Of a DNA stretch of 64,000 nt, positions 43,432 to 53,903 are shown piece by piece. Source of the stretch: Bradyrhizobium erythrophlei (GTDB lineage Bacteria > Pseudomonadota > Alphaproteobacteria > Rhizobiales > Xanthobacteraceae); contig FSRD01000001.1 in the NCBI GenBank assembly GCA_900129675.1, positions 1,415,501 through 1,479,500 on the forward strand, read 5' to 3'. Below the pieces are notes generated by a model. That model had not been told where the DNA came from. It saw nothing but the letters and a program-made list of their open reading frames with translations, and searched no databases. Every line of letters starts with the position of its first letter. The first letter of the stretch is position 1. A program made the translations under genes and the position numbers.

Positions 43432-43517
43432 GGGACCCATAACCACCGTTGTTTGTTGTTGCGCTAAGCTGTAGCTCCAACCTTTTGAAACAATAGACAT
43501 CGGTGGTTATGGGTCCC
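43432..43517. repeat. Extragenic palindromic repeat after GNAT gene
   Basis: Two 17-bp arms, GGGACCCATAACCACCG (43432-43448) and its exact complement (43501-43517), enclose 52 bp. A smaller hairpin CCCCGCGAAAGCGGGG lies at the left edge. This is a genus-typical intergenic repeat in a convergent gap, and it may also end both flanking transcripts. Confidence 0.7.
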
Positions 43518-43586
43518 GGCTCGCGCGGAGCCTGTCATCGGGCGCGCATTCGCGCGACCCGTTGGCTTGGCCGGGACGACGATGTT

Positions 43587-44501
43587 TTACACCGGCGGAC
43601 TGGCCATCGCGTCCTCGCGCCCCAACTTTCGCTCGCGCAGAAAGATGTAGAGCCCGGCGCCGATGATGATGGCGGCGCCGACGATCGTCGCCACCGACGG
43701 CACATCGCCGAACACGGCGAAGCCAAAGATCACCGCCCACACGATCATCGAATATTGATACGGCACCACCACGCTGGCCGGCGCCAGTTTCAGCGAGCGA
43801 TTGACGCATAATAACGCGGCGACCGAGATAATCCCCGCCGCGGCAAACAGCCCGAGACTGCCGGCGCTCGGCGTAACCCAGCCGAATGGCGACATGATCG
43901 CACCGAGCAGGAAAGTGCCTGCGAATTGCGACGAGGCCAGCACGATGTCCGGCGTCGCCCGCAGCGAGCGCGTGATCAGCATCAGCACCGCGAACGAGGT
44001 GCTGCCGCCGAGCGCGATCATCGCCGGCCAGCTCACGGTCTGCGCCGACGGCCGCAGCGCGATCAACACGCCGCAGAACCCGATCAGGATCGCAGTCCAG
44101 CGCCGCCAGCCGATGCGCTCCCCCAGCACAATGCCCGAAAGCGCGGTGACGAAGATCGGACAGGCCAGATAATAGGTGATGACGTCGGCGAGCGGCAGGT
44201 AGACGGTGGCGAGAAAGAACGCCGCGACTTCGAGCGTGGAGAGCGTCACCCGCAGCAATTGCAGCCACGGCCGTTCGAGGCGCGTGAACTCGGCCCGCTG
44301 TTTCCAGATCATCGGCAGCAGCACCAGCAGCGCCGCGCTGGCGCGCAGCAGAAGCAATTGCCCGACCGAATAGGTCGCGACGATGAACTTGCCCAACGCA
44401 TCGCCGAACGAAAACATGGAGATCGACAGCAGCATCAATCCGATGCCGGCAAGCCGCGCGGAACGCTCGTCGTAGGTGGAAAGCTTTGCGAAGAGACCCA
44501 T
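43587..44501 (-). CDS. EamA/DMT-family transporter
   Basis: 304 residues with about ten membrane helices in two repeated EamA halves (for example LAGIGLMLLSISMFSFGDALGKF, WTAILIGFCGVLIALRPS, IVGAAIIIGAGLYIFL). The end of the first half, YYLACPIFVTALSGIVLGERIGWRRW, and of the second, PYQYSMIVWAVIFGFAVFGDVP, are classic EamA motifs. It is likely an inner-membrane exporter of a metabolite or amino acid; the substrate is not predictable. Confidence 0.9.
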   Translation of the reverse strand: MGLFAKLSTYDERSARLAGIGLMLLSISMFSFGDALGKFIVATYSVGQLLLLRASAALLVLLPMIWKQRAEFTRLERPWLQLLRVTLSTLEVAAFFLATVYLPLADVITYYLACPIFVTALSGIVLGERIGWRRWTAILIGFCGVLIALRPSAQTVSWPAMIALGGSTSFAVLMLITRSLRATPDIVLASSQFAGTFLLGAIMSPFGWVTPSAGSLGLFAAAGIISVAALLCVNRSLKLAPASVVVPYQYSMIVWAVIFGFAVFGDVPSVATIVGAAIIIGAGLYIFLRERKLGREDAMASPPV

Positions 44502-44570
44502 GAGAATTGCAGCGTTTCCCTGTTATGGCCGGGCGAAAGCGAAGCGCGTCTTTGCCCTGGCATTCCGGCC

Positions 44571-44628
44571 ATCCACGTCTTGTTGCAGCGACGTTTTAAA
44601 GACGTGGATGCCCGGGACAAGCCCGGGC
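44571..44628. repeat. Extragenic palindromic repeat
   Basis: ATCCACGTCT (44571-44580) pairs with AGACGTGGAT (44600-44609), followed by a CCCGGG-ACAAG-CCCGGG hairpin. The words CATCCACGTCTT and GCCCGGGACAAGCCCGGGC also occur in related form near 62605 and 60120. It lies between the divergent transporter and MaoC-type genes. Confidence 0.65.
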
Positions 44629-44711
44629 AGGACGAATTGAACCAATTGTCGCAGTGCTTTCTCTGCGATACCGGTACATCAGCTATTCGGAAACATCGCA
44701 GGAATGTGGCC

Positions 44712-45191
44712 ATGACCGACTTCGACCCCGCCCAGCATCGTATGGTGCCGGAACAACGCTGGTTCGAAGATTTCGTGCTCGGCGAGCGATTTGTGATCCC
44801 GAGCCGGACTCAGACGTCGGCCGTGTTCGCCGCGTTCCAGACCGCAAGCGGCGATACCCATCCGATCCACTACGACGTCGAATATTGCCGCAGCCGCGGC
44901 ATGCCCGACCTGCTGGCACATGGTTTCCAGACCCTGGTCCACACCGCGCCGGGCGCAGGCCTGTTCCCCTACATCGTGGAAGAATCGCTGGTCGGTTTTC
45001 TCGAACAGTCGAGCCGGTTCTTGAAGCCGGTCTATGCCGGCGACACGATCTATCCCGCACTCGAAGTGACCGAGCTTGTGCCCGGCCGCAGCACCGGCGT
45101 GGTGACATTGCGCTCGACCGTCTACAACCAGCGTCGCGAACTGGTGCTGGAAGGGACACAGAAATTTTTGATCCGGCGGCGGCCGGCTTAG
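44712..45191 (+). CDS. MaoC-family (R)-specific enoyl-CoA hydratase-like protein
   Basis: 159 residues from MTDFDPAQHRMVPEQRWFED. It has a single hot-dog fold with the hydratase-2 motif ASGDTHPIHYDVEYCRSRGMPDLLAHGFQTL (catalytic Asp and His), and FLEQSSRFLKPVYAGDTIYPALEVTEL. It probably hydrates trans-2-enoyl-CoA to the R-hydroxy product or dehydrates it. The ATG at 44712 follows CAGGAAT. The gene is divergent to the EamA transporter. Confidence 0.88.
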   Translation: MTDFDPAQHRMVPEQRWFEDFVLGERFVIPSRTQTSAVFAAFQTASGDTHPIHYDVEYCRSRGMPDLLAHGFQTLVHTAPGAGLFPYIVEESLVGFLEQSSRFLKPVYAGDTIYPALEVTELVPGRSTGVVTLRSTVYNQRRELVLEGTQKFLIRRRPA

Positions 45192-45327
45192 CCAATCACG
45201 TCATCGGCGAGCCCGCGTGCCGGAATCCGATCACCGGCATCGCGGAGATTTACGCGCGCGCCGCGAACGGCCAAGGAGATGGAGACGCCGCGACCGCGGC
45301 CGAGCATGCCAAAAAGCACCCGCCGCC

Positions 45328-46323
45328 TCATTCGATCACCTCGTCGGCACGCGCAACCAGCGTCGCCGGAATCTCGAGGCCGATCGCCTTGGCGGTCTTC
45401 AGATTGATGATCATCTGGAATTTGCTCGGCTGATAGAACGGAATATCGCCCGGCTTTGTGCCGTTGAGGATCTGATGAACGTCGCTCGCCATGCGTTCGG
45501 CGAGTTCACCGAGATCGGGTGCCAGGGCGATCAGCCCACCCTGCTCGACATAGTCGCGGTAGGGATAGATCACCGGCAGACGATATTTCTCCGCCAGTTC
45601 GGCGATCGCAGTACGCCGCGCCAGAAAGCTGCCTCCCTCGTCGACCATAACGGCATCGAGTTTCTGCTGCGCCATATCGGCAAAAGCGCGCTGCAGCTGA
45701 GCGTCGTCGACCACCGCCAGCATATTGCGCGTGACCGATATGCCCAGGCGTCGCCCCGCTTCATCAAGGTCTCTCGCACCGTTAGTGTCCCAAACCCCTG
45801 ACAGAAGATGGACGACCCTGGCTACCGACGGTATTGCCTCCTTCAGGATCTGCAGCCGCTTGGCTTCGATTTCGATCCCTGCATTGATGCTGACACCGGT
45901 GACGTTGCCTCCGGGGCGCGCAAGATTCGTCACCAGCCCACCTGCAATTGGATCCCCCGTGATCACGACGATCGGTATCTTGGTGGTGGCCGTCATGAAG
46001 GCTTTGACGAGATCGTTGAGGTTCGAAACGATGACATCAGGGTTGCGGCTCACGACTTCGGCAGCGAGTGCCGCAAAACGTTCGGATCGGCCTTCGGCAG
46101 AAAAACGCTCGACGACGAGGTTGCCTCCCTCGACATCGCCGAGACCGCGCAAGGTTTCGAAGAACCGCCGCACCCAGAACGGCCCGGCCTTCTCTGTCAG
46201 GTGATCGGCCGGAATGCCGGAATGAGCGAAGGCGATCCGGTGTGGCTTCTGCTGCGCGCGCAACGCCTGAGGCCAGGCGGCGACAGCCCCGCCGAGAAGC
46301 CCGATAAATTCCCGCCGCTTCAT
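45328..46323 (-). CDS. ABC transporter substrate-binding protein (ABC_sub_bind family)
   Basis: 331 residues from MKRREFIGLLGGAVAAWPQALRAQQ, a twin-arginine-like leader (RR at 3-4) cut after the RAQ region, followed by RIAFAHSGIPADHLTEKAG and the periplasmic binding fold with RNPDVIVSNLNDLVKAF and GGNVTGVSINAGIEIEAKRLQILKE. This family is expanded in Bradyrhizobium-like genomes, often without cognate permease genes, as here. The ligand is unknown. Confidence 0.9.
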   Translation of the reverse strand: MKRREFIGLLGGAVAAWPQALRAQQKPHRIAFAHSGIPADHLTEKAGPFWVRRFFETLRGLGDVEGGNLVVERFSAEGRSERFAALAAEVVSRNPDVIVSNLNDLVKAFMTATTKIPIVVITGDPIAGGLVTNLARPGGNVTGVSINAGIEIEAKRLQILKEAIPSVARVVHLLSGVWDTNGARDLDEAGRRLGISVTRNMLAVVDDAQLQRAFADMAQQKLDAVMVDEGGSFLARRTAIAELAEKYRLPVIYPYRDYVEQGGLIALAPDLGELAERMASDVHQILNGTKPGDIPFYQPSKFQMIINLKTAKAIGLEIPATLVARADEVIE

Positions 46324-46419
46324 TCTTCCCCTCAAACCCCACCCTTCGGCGCAAGCCAGCTATATCACACCAGGCAGCGCCGAATATCGTCGGGGAGCCG
46401 CAAAAGGCCCGAAAATTAA

Positions 46420-47541
<1,122 letters not shown>

Positions 47542-47626
47542 CGCCAAACCGGCTTCAAGGCTGACTTGCGCGTGTCACTTTCGGCTGCAAGACTTCGGCA
47601 CTTCCAAAAAATGCCAGGAGGAAATC

Positions 47627-47995
47627 ATGATCGGTTACGTAACGGTTGGTACCAACGATCTCAAGAAATCCGGCGAATTCTACGACAAGATTTGCGGCGA
47701 ATTGGGTATGGGACGCTTCATGACCATGGATCGGCTGATCGCCTGGGGCGGTCCGGGCGGCGGCGCGGGTTTCGGCGTGGCGCTACCCTATGACGGCAAG
47801 CCGATGACGGTCGGCAACGGCGTGATGGCGGCGTTCGGCGCCAAGGACAAGGCCCAGGTCGACCGCGTCTACAAGCTCGCTTTGTCGCTCGGCGGCACCT
47901 GCGAAGGCCCTCCCGGTCAGCGCAGCGAAAACTTCTATGCCGCCTATTTCCGCGATCCCGAAGGCAACAAGCTCAACGCCTTCGTGATGGGCTGA
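47627..47995 (+). CDS. VOC (glyoxalase/bleomycin resistance) superfamily protein
   Basis: 122 residues from [22 protein letters not shown] (AGGAGG upstream). It has the two beta-alpha-beta-beta-beta units of a VOC domain: [21 protein letters not shown] and FAAF-type [21 protein letters not shown]. The DPEGNKL segment is near-universal in the family; the first metal histidine is replaced (VGTND). Its substrate is not predictable. It lies between obgE and proB and ends at a hairpin (48018-48048). Confidence 0.88.
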   Translation: MIGYVTVGTNDLKKSGEFYDKICGELGMGRFMTMDRLIAWGGPGGGAGFGVALPYDGKPMTVGNGVMAAFGAKDKAQVDRVYKLALSLGGTCEGPPGQRSENFYAAYFRDPEGNKLNAFVMG

Positions 47996-48017
47996 CCCGA
48001 CGGCCCTTTCACGCTGC

Positions 48018-48048
48018 CGCGCCACTTCCAAATCATGGAGGTGGCGCG
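48018..48048 (+). terminator. Hairpin after VOC gene
   Basis: CGCGCCACTTCC (48018-48029) pairs with GGAGGTGGCGCG (48037-48048) with one G-T pair and a 7-nt loop. There is no T-run after it, so termination is uncertain; it may protect the 3' end. Confidence 0.4.
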
Positions 48049-48087
48049 TATTGCTTCCCATCCAATCCGCTCCATTCGACCGAAACC

Positions 48088-49230
48088 ATGGCCCGCCCGA
48101 GCTTAAAAAACTTCCGCCGCATCGTCGTCAAGGTCGGCTCGTCGCTGCTGATCGACTCCGCTGCGGGCGAGGTCCGGGCATCGTGGCTGTCGGCGCTTGC
48201 CGCCGATATCGCAAAGCTGCACGGCGAAGGCCGCGATGTTCTCGTGGTCTCGTCGGGCTCGATTGCGCTCGGGCGCAGTCGCCTGAAATTGCCGCGCGGT
48301 CCGCTGAAGCTCGAAGAGAGTCAGGGCGCCGCCGCCGTGGGGCAAATCGCGCTGGCCCGGATCTGGTCCGAGGTGCTCGGCAATCACGGCATCGGCGCCG
48401 GACAGATCCTGGTGACGCTGCAGGATACCGAGGAGCGCCGCCGCTATCTCAACGCCCGCTCGACAATTGCAAAACTGCTGGAGTGGCGCGCGGTACCGGT
48501 CATCAACGAGAACGACACCGTCGCCACCAATGAGATCCGCTACGGTGACAATGATCGCCTCGCCGCGCGCGTTGCCACCATGGCGAGCGCCGATCTGCTG
48601 ATCCTGCTCTCGGATATCGACGGTCTCTATGACGCGCCGCCCGGCGCCAACCCGAATGCAAAACTGATTCCGATCGTGGAATCCGTCACCTCTGAAATCG
48701 AGGCGATGGCGGGCGCGGCTGAGTCCGAGCTGTCGCGCGGCGGCATGTACACCAAGATCGAGGCGGCGAAGATCGCGACCACGTCAGGCACCCACATGCT
48801 GATTGCCTCCGGCAAGATCGAGCATCCGCTTGCTGCGATCGCCGATGGCGGGCGCTGCACCTGGTTCCTGACACCCGCAAACCCCGTGACCGCGCGAAAA
48901 CGGTGGATCGCGGGCTCGCTGGAGCCAAAGGGCACGCTGACCATCGACGCCGGCGCGGTCAACGCGCTGCGCGCCGGCAAGAGCCTGCTGCCGGCCGGCG
49001 TGATCCGGATCGAGGGCCAGTTCGCCCGCGGCGACGCCGTGGTGGTGCGCGGCCCCGACACCCATGAAATCGGCCGCGGCCTCGTCGCCTATGACGCCGA
49101 GGACGCCGAAAAGATCAAAGGCCGTTCCTCGCCGGACGTGATGGCGATTCTGGGCATCAGCGGGCGCGCCGAGATGATCCACCGCGACGACCTGGTGGTG
49201 GGCCCGGCCGGGGCTATTTCTGCAAAATAG
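48088..49230 (+). CDS. proB: Glutamate 5-kinase
   Basis: 380 residues from [23 protein letters not shown]. The amino-acid kinase domain ([67 protein letters not shown]) is followed by a C-terminal PUA domain ([24 protein letters not shown]). It phosphorylates glutamate as the first step of proline synthesis and is usually feedback-inhibited by proline. proA follows 111 bp downstream. Confidence 0.97.
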   Translation: MARPSLKNFRRIVVKVGSSLLIDSAAGEVRASWLSALAADIAKLHGEGRDVLVVSSGSIALGRSRLKLPRGPLKLEESQGAAAVGQIALARIWSEVLGNHGIGAGQILVTLQDTEERRRYLNARSTIAKLLEWRAVPVINENDTVATNEIRYGDNDRLAARVATMASADLLILLSDIDGLYDAPPGANPNAKLIPIVESVTSEIEAMAGAAESELSRGGMYTKIEAAKIATTSGTHMLIASGKIEHPLAAIADGGRCTWFLTPANPVTARKRWIAGSLEPKGTLTIDAGAVNALRAGKSLLPAGVIRIEGQFARGDAVVVRGPDTHEIGRGLVAYDAEDAEKIKGRSSPDVMAILGISGRAEMIHRDDLVVGPAGAISAK

Positions 49231-49341
49231 GCCATTGGCCGAGCCGCCATGGCCCGTCCCGACCGCCTGCCATGCCGGTTCCGCACCTCGCAAAAGGTGG
49301 ATTTCCGTGCTAGGACATGGCCTTAACCGGGACTAAACGAC

Positions 49342-50634
49342 ATGAGCGCGCCGCTGAAGGCGATCGACGGTAACGCCGATTTGCCTCACTTGATGACCGA
49401 ACTCGCAAGCCGCGCCCGCGCCGCTGCGCGGGTATTGGCGCTCGCCTCGCCGGAGCAGAAGAATCGCGCACTGGACGCGATCGAGCGCGTGATCCGCGCC
49501 AACGCGCCGGCGATTCTCGCGGCCAATGCAGAGGATGTCGCGGAAGTGCGCGCGGGCGGCGCGACGTCGGCCTTCATCGATCGCCTGACGCTGACGCCGG
49601 CGCGGGTCGCGGCGATGGCCGATGGCGTCGCCACCGTGCGCGAGATCGCCGATCCGATCGGCGCCGTCACCGAGCGCTGGAAGCGGCCGAACGGCATGAT
49701 CATCGAACGGGTGCGCGTGCCGCTTGGCGTGATCGCCGTGATTTTCGAAAGCCGCCCCAATGTCGCGGCCGACGCCGGCGTGCTGTGCCTGAAATCCGGC
49801 AATGCCGTGATCCTGCGCGGCGGCTCCGACAGTTTCCGCTCCTGCCGCGCGATCCATGATTGCCTGGTGCAGGGTCTTCGCGAGGCCGGCCTGCCCGAGG
49901 CGGCGATCACGCTGGTGCCGACGCGTGACCGCGCGGCGGTCGGGCTACTCCTGACCGGACTGAACGGCGGCGTCGATGTGATCGTGCCGCGCGGGGGAAA
50001 AAGCCTCGTCGCGCGCGTCGAGGCCGAGGCGCGCGTGCCGGTGTTCGCGCATCTCGAAGGTGTCAACCACGTCTATGTCGATCATTCCGCCAATCTCGAA
50101 ATGGCGAAGTCGATCGTGCTGAACGCCAAGATGCGCCGCCCCGGCGTCTGCGGCGCCGCTGAAACCCTGCTGGTCGATCGCGCCGGCGCGTCCAACAGCC
50201 TGAAGCCGCTGGTCGAGATGCTGATCGATGCCGGCTGCGAGGTGCGTGGCGACGATTCGGTGCAGAGCGTCGATAGCAGGGTAAAACCCGCTTCCGACGA
50301 GGACTGGGACACCGAATATGAGGACGCGATTATCGCAGCCCGGGTGGTCGACGGCGTCGATGAGGCCATCGCGCATATCCACAATCACGGCTCGCGTCAC
50401 ACCGATGCGATCGTGACCGAAGACGCAGGCACCGCACAAAGATTCCTCAACGAGGTCGATTCGGCGATCGTGCTGCACAATGCATCGACGCAGTTCGCCG
50501 ATGGCGGCGAATTCGGTTTTGGCGCGGAGATCGGCATCGCCACCGGTAAATTCCACGCCCGCGGCCCGATTGGCGCCGAGCAGCTGACCAGCTTCAAATA
50601 CCGTATTCACGGCACCGGGCAGACGCGGCCGTGA
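49342..50634 (+). CDS. proA: Glutamate-5-semialdehyde dehydrogenase (gamma-glutamyl phosphate reductase)
   Basis: 430 residues of the ALDH superfamily from [20 protein letters not shown]. Recognisable segments are [56 protein letters not shown] and the catalytic cysteine in [17 protein letters not shown]. The C-terminus contains [12 protein letters not shown] and [17 protein letters not shown]. It reduces gamma-glutamyl phosphate with NADPH to the semialdehyde that cyclises to pyrroline-5-carboxylate. It forms a proline operon with proB. Confidence 0.97.
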   Translation: MSAPLKAIDGNADLPHLMTELASRARAAARVLALASPEQKNRALDAIERVIRANAPAILAANAEDVAEVRAGGATSAFIDRLTLTPARVAAMADGVATVREIADPIGAVTERWKRPNGMIIERVRVPLGVIAVIFESRPNVAADAGVLCLKSGNAVILRGGSDSFRSCRAIHDCLVQGLREAGLPEAAITLVPTRDRAAVGLLLTGLNGGVDVIVPRGGKSLVARVEAEARVPVFAHLEGVNHVYVDHSANLEMAKSIVLNAKMRRPGVCGAAETLLVDRAGASNSLKPLVEMLIDAGCEVRGDDSVQSVDSRVKPASDEDWDTEYEDAIIAARVVDGVDEAIAHIHNHGSRHTDAIVTEDAGTAQRFLNEVDSAIVLHNASTQFADGGEFGFGAEIGIATGKFHARGPIGAEQLTSFKYRIHGTGQTRP

Positions 50635-50636
50635 AC

Positions 50637-50720
50637 GGCCATAGCGTTTTCAAGCGAAGCATGCCCTTGGACTTGATCCGAGGGTGGGGACCGGTTCGCG
50701 TGAACAAAACGCGTCAAAAA
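50637..50720. repeat. Interspersed intergenic repeat (CCATAGCGTTTTCAAGCGA type)
   Basis: The segment starting CCATAGCGTTTTCAAGCGAA after proA, with GGACCGGTTCGCGTGAACAA and AACGCGTCAAAA behind it, is a repeat type common in the genus. A shorter, diverged copy lies at 59502-59536. It lies upstream of nadD and may carry its promoter. Confidence 0.55.
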
Positions 50721-50740
50721 AACAAAGTCCGGCGCTTGCG

Positions 50741-51391
50741 GTGAACCATTTGAAGCCAACTCCGGTGGCGTCGCAATCCGTCGCTCAAACCATACCGTTC
50801 TACGCCAACGGCATGCGCATTGGCCTGCTCGGCGGCTCGTTCAATCCGCCGCACGCCGCGCACCGCGCCATCAGCCTGTTTGCGATCAAGCGATTGAAAC
50901 TCGATCGCGTCTGGTGGCTGGTGACGCCGGGCAATCCGCTCAAGGAGAATGGCGCCTTGCGCGATCTCGACGAGCGCGTCGAGGTCGCCCGCAAGATGGC
51001 CAACGATCCGCGTATCGATGTCAGCTGTCTCGAATCCGTCATTGGGACGCGGTACACTGTCGACACCATCACCTATCTGCGCCGGCGCGCTTCCGGCCTG
51101 CGCTTTGTCTGGATCATGGGCGCCGACAATCTCGCGCAATTTCATCGCTGGCAGAATTGGCGGCGCATCGCGGCCGAGGTGCCGATTGCCGTGATCGACC
51201 GCCCGCCGCAAAGTTTTCGTGCGCTCGCAGCACCCGCCGCCCAGGCCTTGGCGCGCTGTCGCCTGCCTGAGAATCAGGCGGCCCGGCTGGCGGATCAGCA
51301 GGCGCCTGCCTGGGTTTTTCTCACCGGCATGAAGCTGAACCTGTCGTCGACGACCCTTCGGAACCCGGACGGGAGCTGGAGGACGAAGTGA
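50741..51391 (+). CDS. nadD: Nicotinate-nucleotide adenylyltransferase
   Basis: About 216 residues if the GTG at 50741 is used ([14 protein letters not shown]). The conserved domain begins [21 protein letters not shown], so an ATG at 50813 (192 residues) is also possible; neither has a strong ribosome site. The HxGH-type motif is NPPHAAH and the C-terminal motif is LSSTTLR (ISSTxIR). It joins ATP and nicotinate mononucleotide to deamido-NAD. The order proA-nadD-rsfS-rlmH is conserved in alphaproteobacteria. Confidence 0.95.
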   Translation: MNHLKPTPVASQSVAQTIPFYANGMRIGLLGGSFNPPHAAHRAISLFAIKRLKLDRVWWLVTPGNPLKENGALRDLDERVEVARKMANDPRIDVSCLESVIGTRYTVDTITYLRRRASGLRFVWIMGADNLAQFHRWQNWRRIAAEVPIAVIDRPPQSFRALAAPAAQALARCRLPENQAARLADQQAPAWVFLTGMKLNLSSTTLRNPDGSWRTK

Positions 51392-51508
51392 GGATGGGGC
51401 TAACTGGAATGTTGAAACCATTAACCCCACATGCGTAATATAGCCTGCGGACGTCAGGATTCGGCGTTCGCGATACAGTGAAAGGAATGGTCCCTGGCCA
51501 CATCTGTA

Positions 51509-51934
51509 TTGTCATTGTCCAAGTCTGTTTTACCCAAGGTTCCCAAGACTGCGCGTAAAACATCGACCGAAGCTGCGGCCTTGAAGGCGCAACCCGACGC
51601 CGACAAGACGCTGAACATGATCCTCTCCCGCCTCGACGACATGAAGGCGGAAGAAACGGTCACCATCGACCTTCGCGGCAAATCCGCCTTTTCCGACTAC
51701 ATGATCGTCACCACGGGCCGGGCCAACCGGCACGTCGGCGCGATCGCGGAAAACGTCACGAAAGCCCTGAAGGAAACCGGCATCAAAGGCATCCACGTCG
51801 AGGGCTTGCCCAATTGCGACTGGGTGCTGATCGATTCCGGCGATGTGATCGTGCACGTATTCAGACCCGAGGTGCGTGAGTTCTACAATCTCGAGCGATT
51901 GTGGACGCAGAACCCGGCAGTCGCGGCGGTCTGA
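51509..51934 (+). CDS. rsfS: Ribosomal silencing factor RsfS
   Basis: About 141 residues from a TTG at 51509; there is no suitable ATG before codon 37. An in-frame CTG at 51494 has the better ribosome spacing (AAAGGA 8-9 bases upstream) and would give MATSVLSLSKSV, close to the start of related proteins as I recall them. The RsfS domain (ILSRLDDMKAEETVTIDLRGKSAFSDYMIVTTGRANRHVGAIAENV, then GLPNCDWVLIDSGDVIVHVF, REFYNLERLW) is complete. RsfS binds L14 and blocks 70S joining under starvation. Confidence 0.94.
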   Translation: MSLSKSVLPKVPKTARKTSTEAAALKAQPDADKTLNMILSRLDDMKAEETVTIDLRGKSAFSDYMIVTTGRANRHVGAIAENVTKALKETGIKGIHVEGLPNCDWVLIDSGDVIVHVFRPEVREFYNLERLWTQNPAVAAV

Positions 51935-51983
51935 GTTTACGGAGCCGATGCGAATCGGCAGGAGCGCATGGTAACGTGCGTTA

Positions 51984-52466
51984 ATGCGCGTTGTCGTGAT
52001 TGCTATTGGCCGATTGAAGCAAGGCCCGGAGCGGGAACTGGCGGAGCGCTACCGCGAGCGCTTCGACGATATCGGCCGCAAGCTCGGCTTTCGCGGCCTC
52101 GAGATTCATGAGATTGCGGAAAGCCGCGCGCGTGATGCGGCCAGCCGCATCACTGAAGAGGCCGCCGCGATCTCGGCGCTGATACCGGCGAAATACGTAC
52201 TGGTGGCGCTCGACGAGCGCGGCCAGAACCTCGATAGCGCCACGTTTGCCCGCCATCTCGGCCGCTGGCGCGACGAGGGAAGCGCCAGCACTATTTTCAT
52301 AATCGGCGGCGCCGACGGACTTTCGCCCGATTTGCAGCGCAGGGCTAAACTGCGCATCGCGTTCGGCACGGCGACCTGGCCGCATCAAATGGTCCGCGTC
52401 ATGCTTCTGGAACAGATTTACCGGGCCGCGACCATTCTGGCCGGCCACCCCTATCACCGCGCCTGA
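51984..52466 (+). CDS. rlmH: 23S rRNA (pseudouridine1915-N3)-methyltransferase
   Basis: 160 residues from MRVVVIAIGRLKQGPERELAERY, complete SPOUT domain with LVALDERGQNLDSATFARHLG, FIIGGADGLSPDL and the C-terminal trefoil-knot motif WPHQMVRVMLLEQIYRAATILAGHPYHRA. It methylates the pseudouridine at position 1915 of 23S rRNA in the assembled ribosome. It is 49 bp after rsfS, its normal partner. Confidence 0.97.
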   Translation: MRVVVIAIGRLKQGPERELAERYRERFDDIGRKLGFRGLEIHEIAESRARDAASRITEEAAAISALIPAKYVLVALDERGQNLDSATFARHLGRWRDEGSASTIFIIGGADGLSPDLQRRAKLRIAFGTATWPHQMVRVMLLEQIYRAATILAGHPYHRA

Positions 52467-52496
52467 GCCCGGTGACGTGAACACAGAGAGCGCCAA

Positions 52497-53903
52497 TTGA
52501 GCCGGATGCAGCCAACGCGGGACATTTTGTCTTACCCCAGCACCGCCAGCCGCGATCGGCATCCGGTGTCCCCTGTCCCGTTTTCCGTCGTTTTGCTGTC
52601 CGCGAGCTTTGCCGGCCTGTCGCTTGCGCCGGCGGCGGCGCAGGTAACGGCGCCCTCGCAACAAACATCCGCACAGCAAGCGGCGACCGCTTCGCCCGAC
52701 GCCATCAAGCAGCGCGAGCAGGAACTCGAAGCCGCCCGCCTGCAGCAAAAAAACGCCGCCGAGCTGCAACAGAAATTAAAGGCCGATATCGCCGCGATCG
52801 GACAGGACCGCAGCAAGCTCAATCAGCAGCTGATCGACATCGCAGCCCAGGTGCGCAGCGTCGAGACGAGGATCGGCGACGCCGAAGCGCGGCTGCGCCC
52901 GCTCGACAGCCGTGAGCAGCAGATCCGCTCCTCCCTCGATTCGCGGCGCGCCGAGATCGTCGAGGTCCTGGCGGCGCTACAACGCGCCGGACGGCGCACG
53001 CCGCCGGCGCTGCTGGTGCGGCCGGAAGACGCGCTGCAATCGCTACGCACCGCGATGCTGCTCGGATCGGTGGTTCCGGAGTTGCGCGGACGCGCGGAAA
53101 AACTGGCCGGCGACCTCGGCGAACTGGTCGCGCTTCGCAAAACCATCGCGACCGAGCGCGATGCGATGGCGCAGGACCGCGACAGGCTGAAGGACGACCA
53201 GATCAGGCTGGCCGCGCTGGTCGACGAACGGCAACGCAAGCAGAGCGCGATCGAGAAGGACATGGAGGCGGAAGGCGCCCGCGCCATCACCCTGTCCAAA
53301 CAGGTCGACAGCCTGCAAGGCCTGATCGCCAAGCTGGAGCAGGACCTCAAGAGCGCCGCAAAAGCGGCCGCCACCGCCAGCCTGCAGGGGGCGCCGGCCA
53401 GCCTCAATGGCAAGCCGAATCTGGGGGCGCTGAAAGACCCCGCCCGGCTCAGCCCGGCCATTGCCTTTGCGTCGGCCAAGGGGCTATTCGCATTCCCGGT
53501 TAATGGCACCAAGATTCGCGATTTTGGCGGTTCCGACGGTGCGGGCGGGGTAGAAAAAGGCATTTCTTTGGCCAGCCGGGCCGGTGCCCAGGTCACAACC
53601 CCGTGTGACGGATGGGTTGTTTACGCCGGACCCTTCCGCAGCTACGGACAACTCTTGATCCTCAATGCCGGGGGCGGGTATCATGTCCTGATCGCCGGGA
53701 TGGAGCGTATTTCGGTAAACATCGGCCAGTTTGTACTTACGGGGGAGCCGGTCGCGACCATGGGGTCGACGTCCCAGGTCGCATCGATTCTCGCAACCAA
53801 TGCGAGCCAGCCCGTGCTCTATGTCGAGTTCCGTAAGGACGGCACTCCAATCGATCCAGGTCCATGGTGGGCCGCAAATGAAGGCGAAAAGGTTCGCGGA
53901 TGA
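52497..53903 (+). CDS. EnvC-like murein hydrolase activator with degenerate LytM domain
   Basis: About 468 residues from a TTG at 52497 (ribosome spacing fits) or the ATG at 52506. An N-terminal hydrophobic export segment (VPFSVVLLSASFAGLSLAPAAAQ) is followed by a long coiled coil (about 70-280) and a C-terminal LytM/M23 domain. The zinc ligands are absent: the usual HxGID reads EKGISL, so the domain is catalytically dead, as in EnvC, which activates amidases at the division septum. The stop overlaps ctpA by 4 bp, coupling the two. Confidence 0.88.
   Translation: MSRMQPTRDILSYPSTASRDRHPVSPVPFSVVLLSASFAGLSLAPAAAQVTAPSQQTSAQQAATASPDAIKQREQELEAARLQQKNAAELQQKLKADIAAIGQDRSKLNQQLIDIAAQVRSVETRIGDAEARLRPLDSREQQIRSSLDSRRAEIVEVLAALQRAGRRTPPALLVRPEDALQSLRTAMLLGSVVPELRGRAEKLAGDLGELVALRKTIATERDAMAQDRDRLKDDQIRLAALVDERQRKQSAIEKDMEAEGARAITLSKQVDSLQGLIAKLEQDLKSAAKAAATASLQGAPASLNGKPNLGALKDPARLSPAIAFASAKGLFAFPVNGTKIRDFGGSDGAGGVEKGISLASRAGAQVTTPCDGWVVYAGPFRSYGQLLILNAGGGYHVLIAGMERISVNIGQFVLTGEPVATMGSTSQVASILATNASQPVLYVEFRKDGTPIDPGPWWAANEGEKVRG

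Noticed and set aside
43926..44711. Long plus-strand frame joined to the MaoC-type gene
   Set aside because: The upstream 260 codons are Arg/Gln/His-rich and antisense to the EamA transporter. The real start is the ATG at 44712 where the MaoC wording begins.
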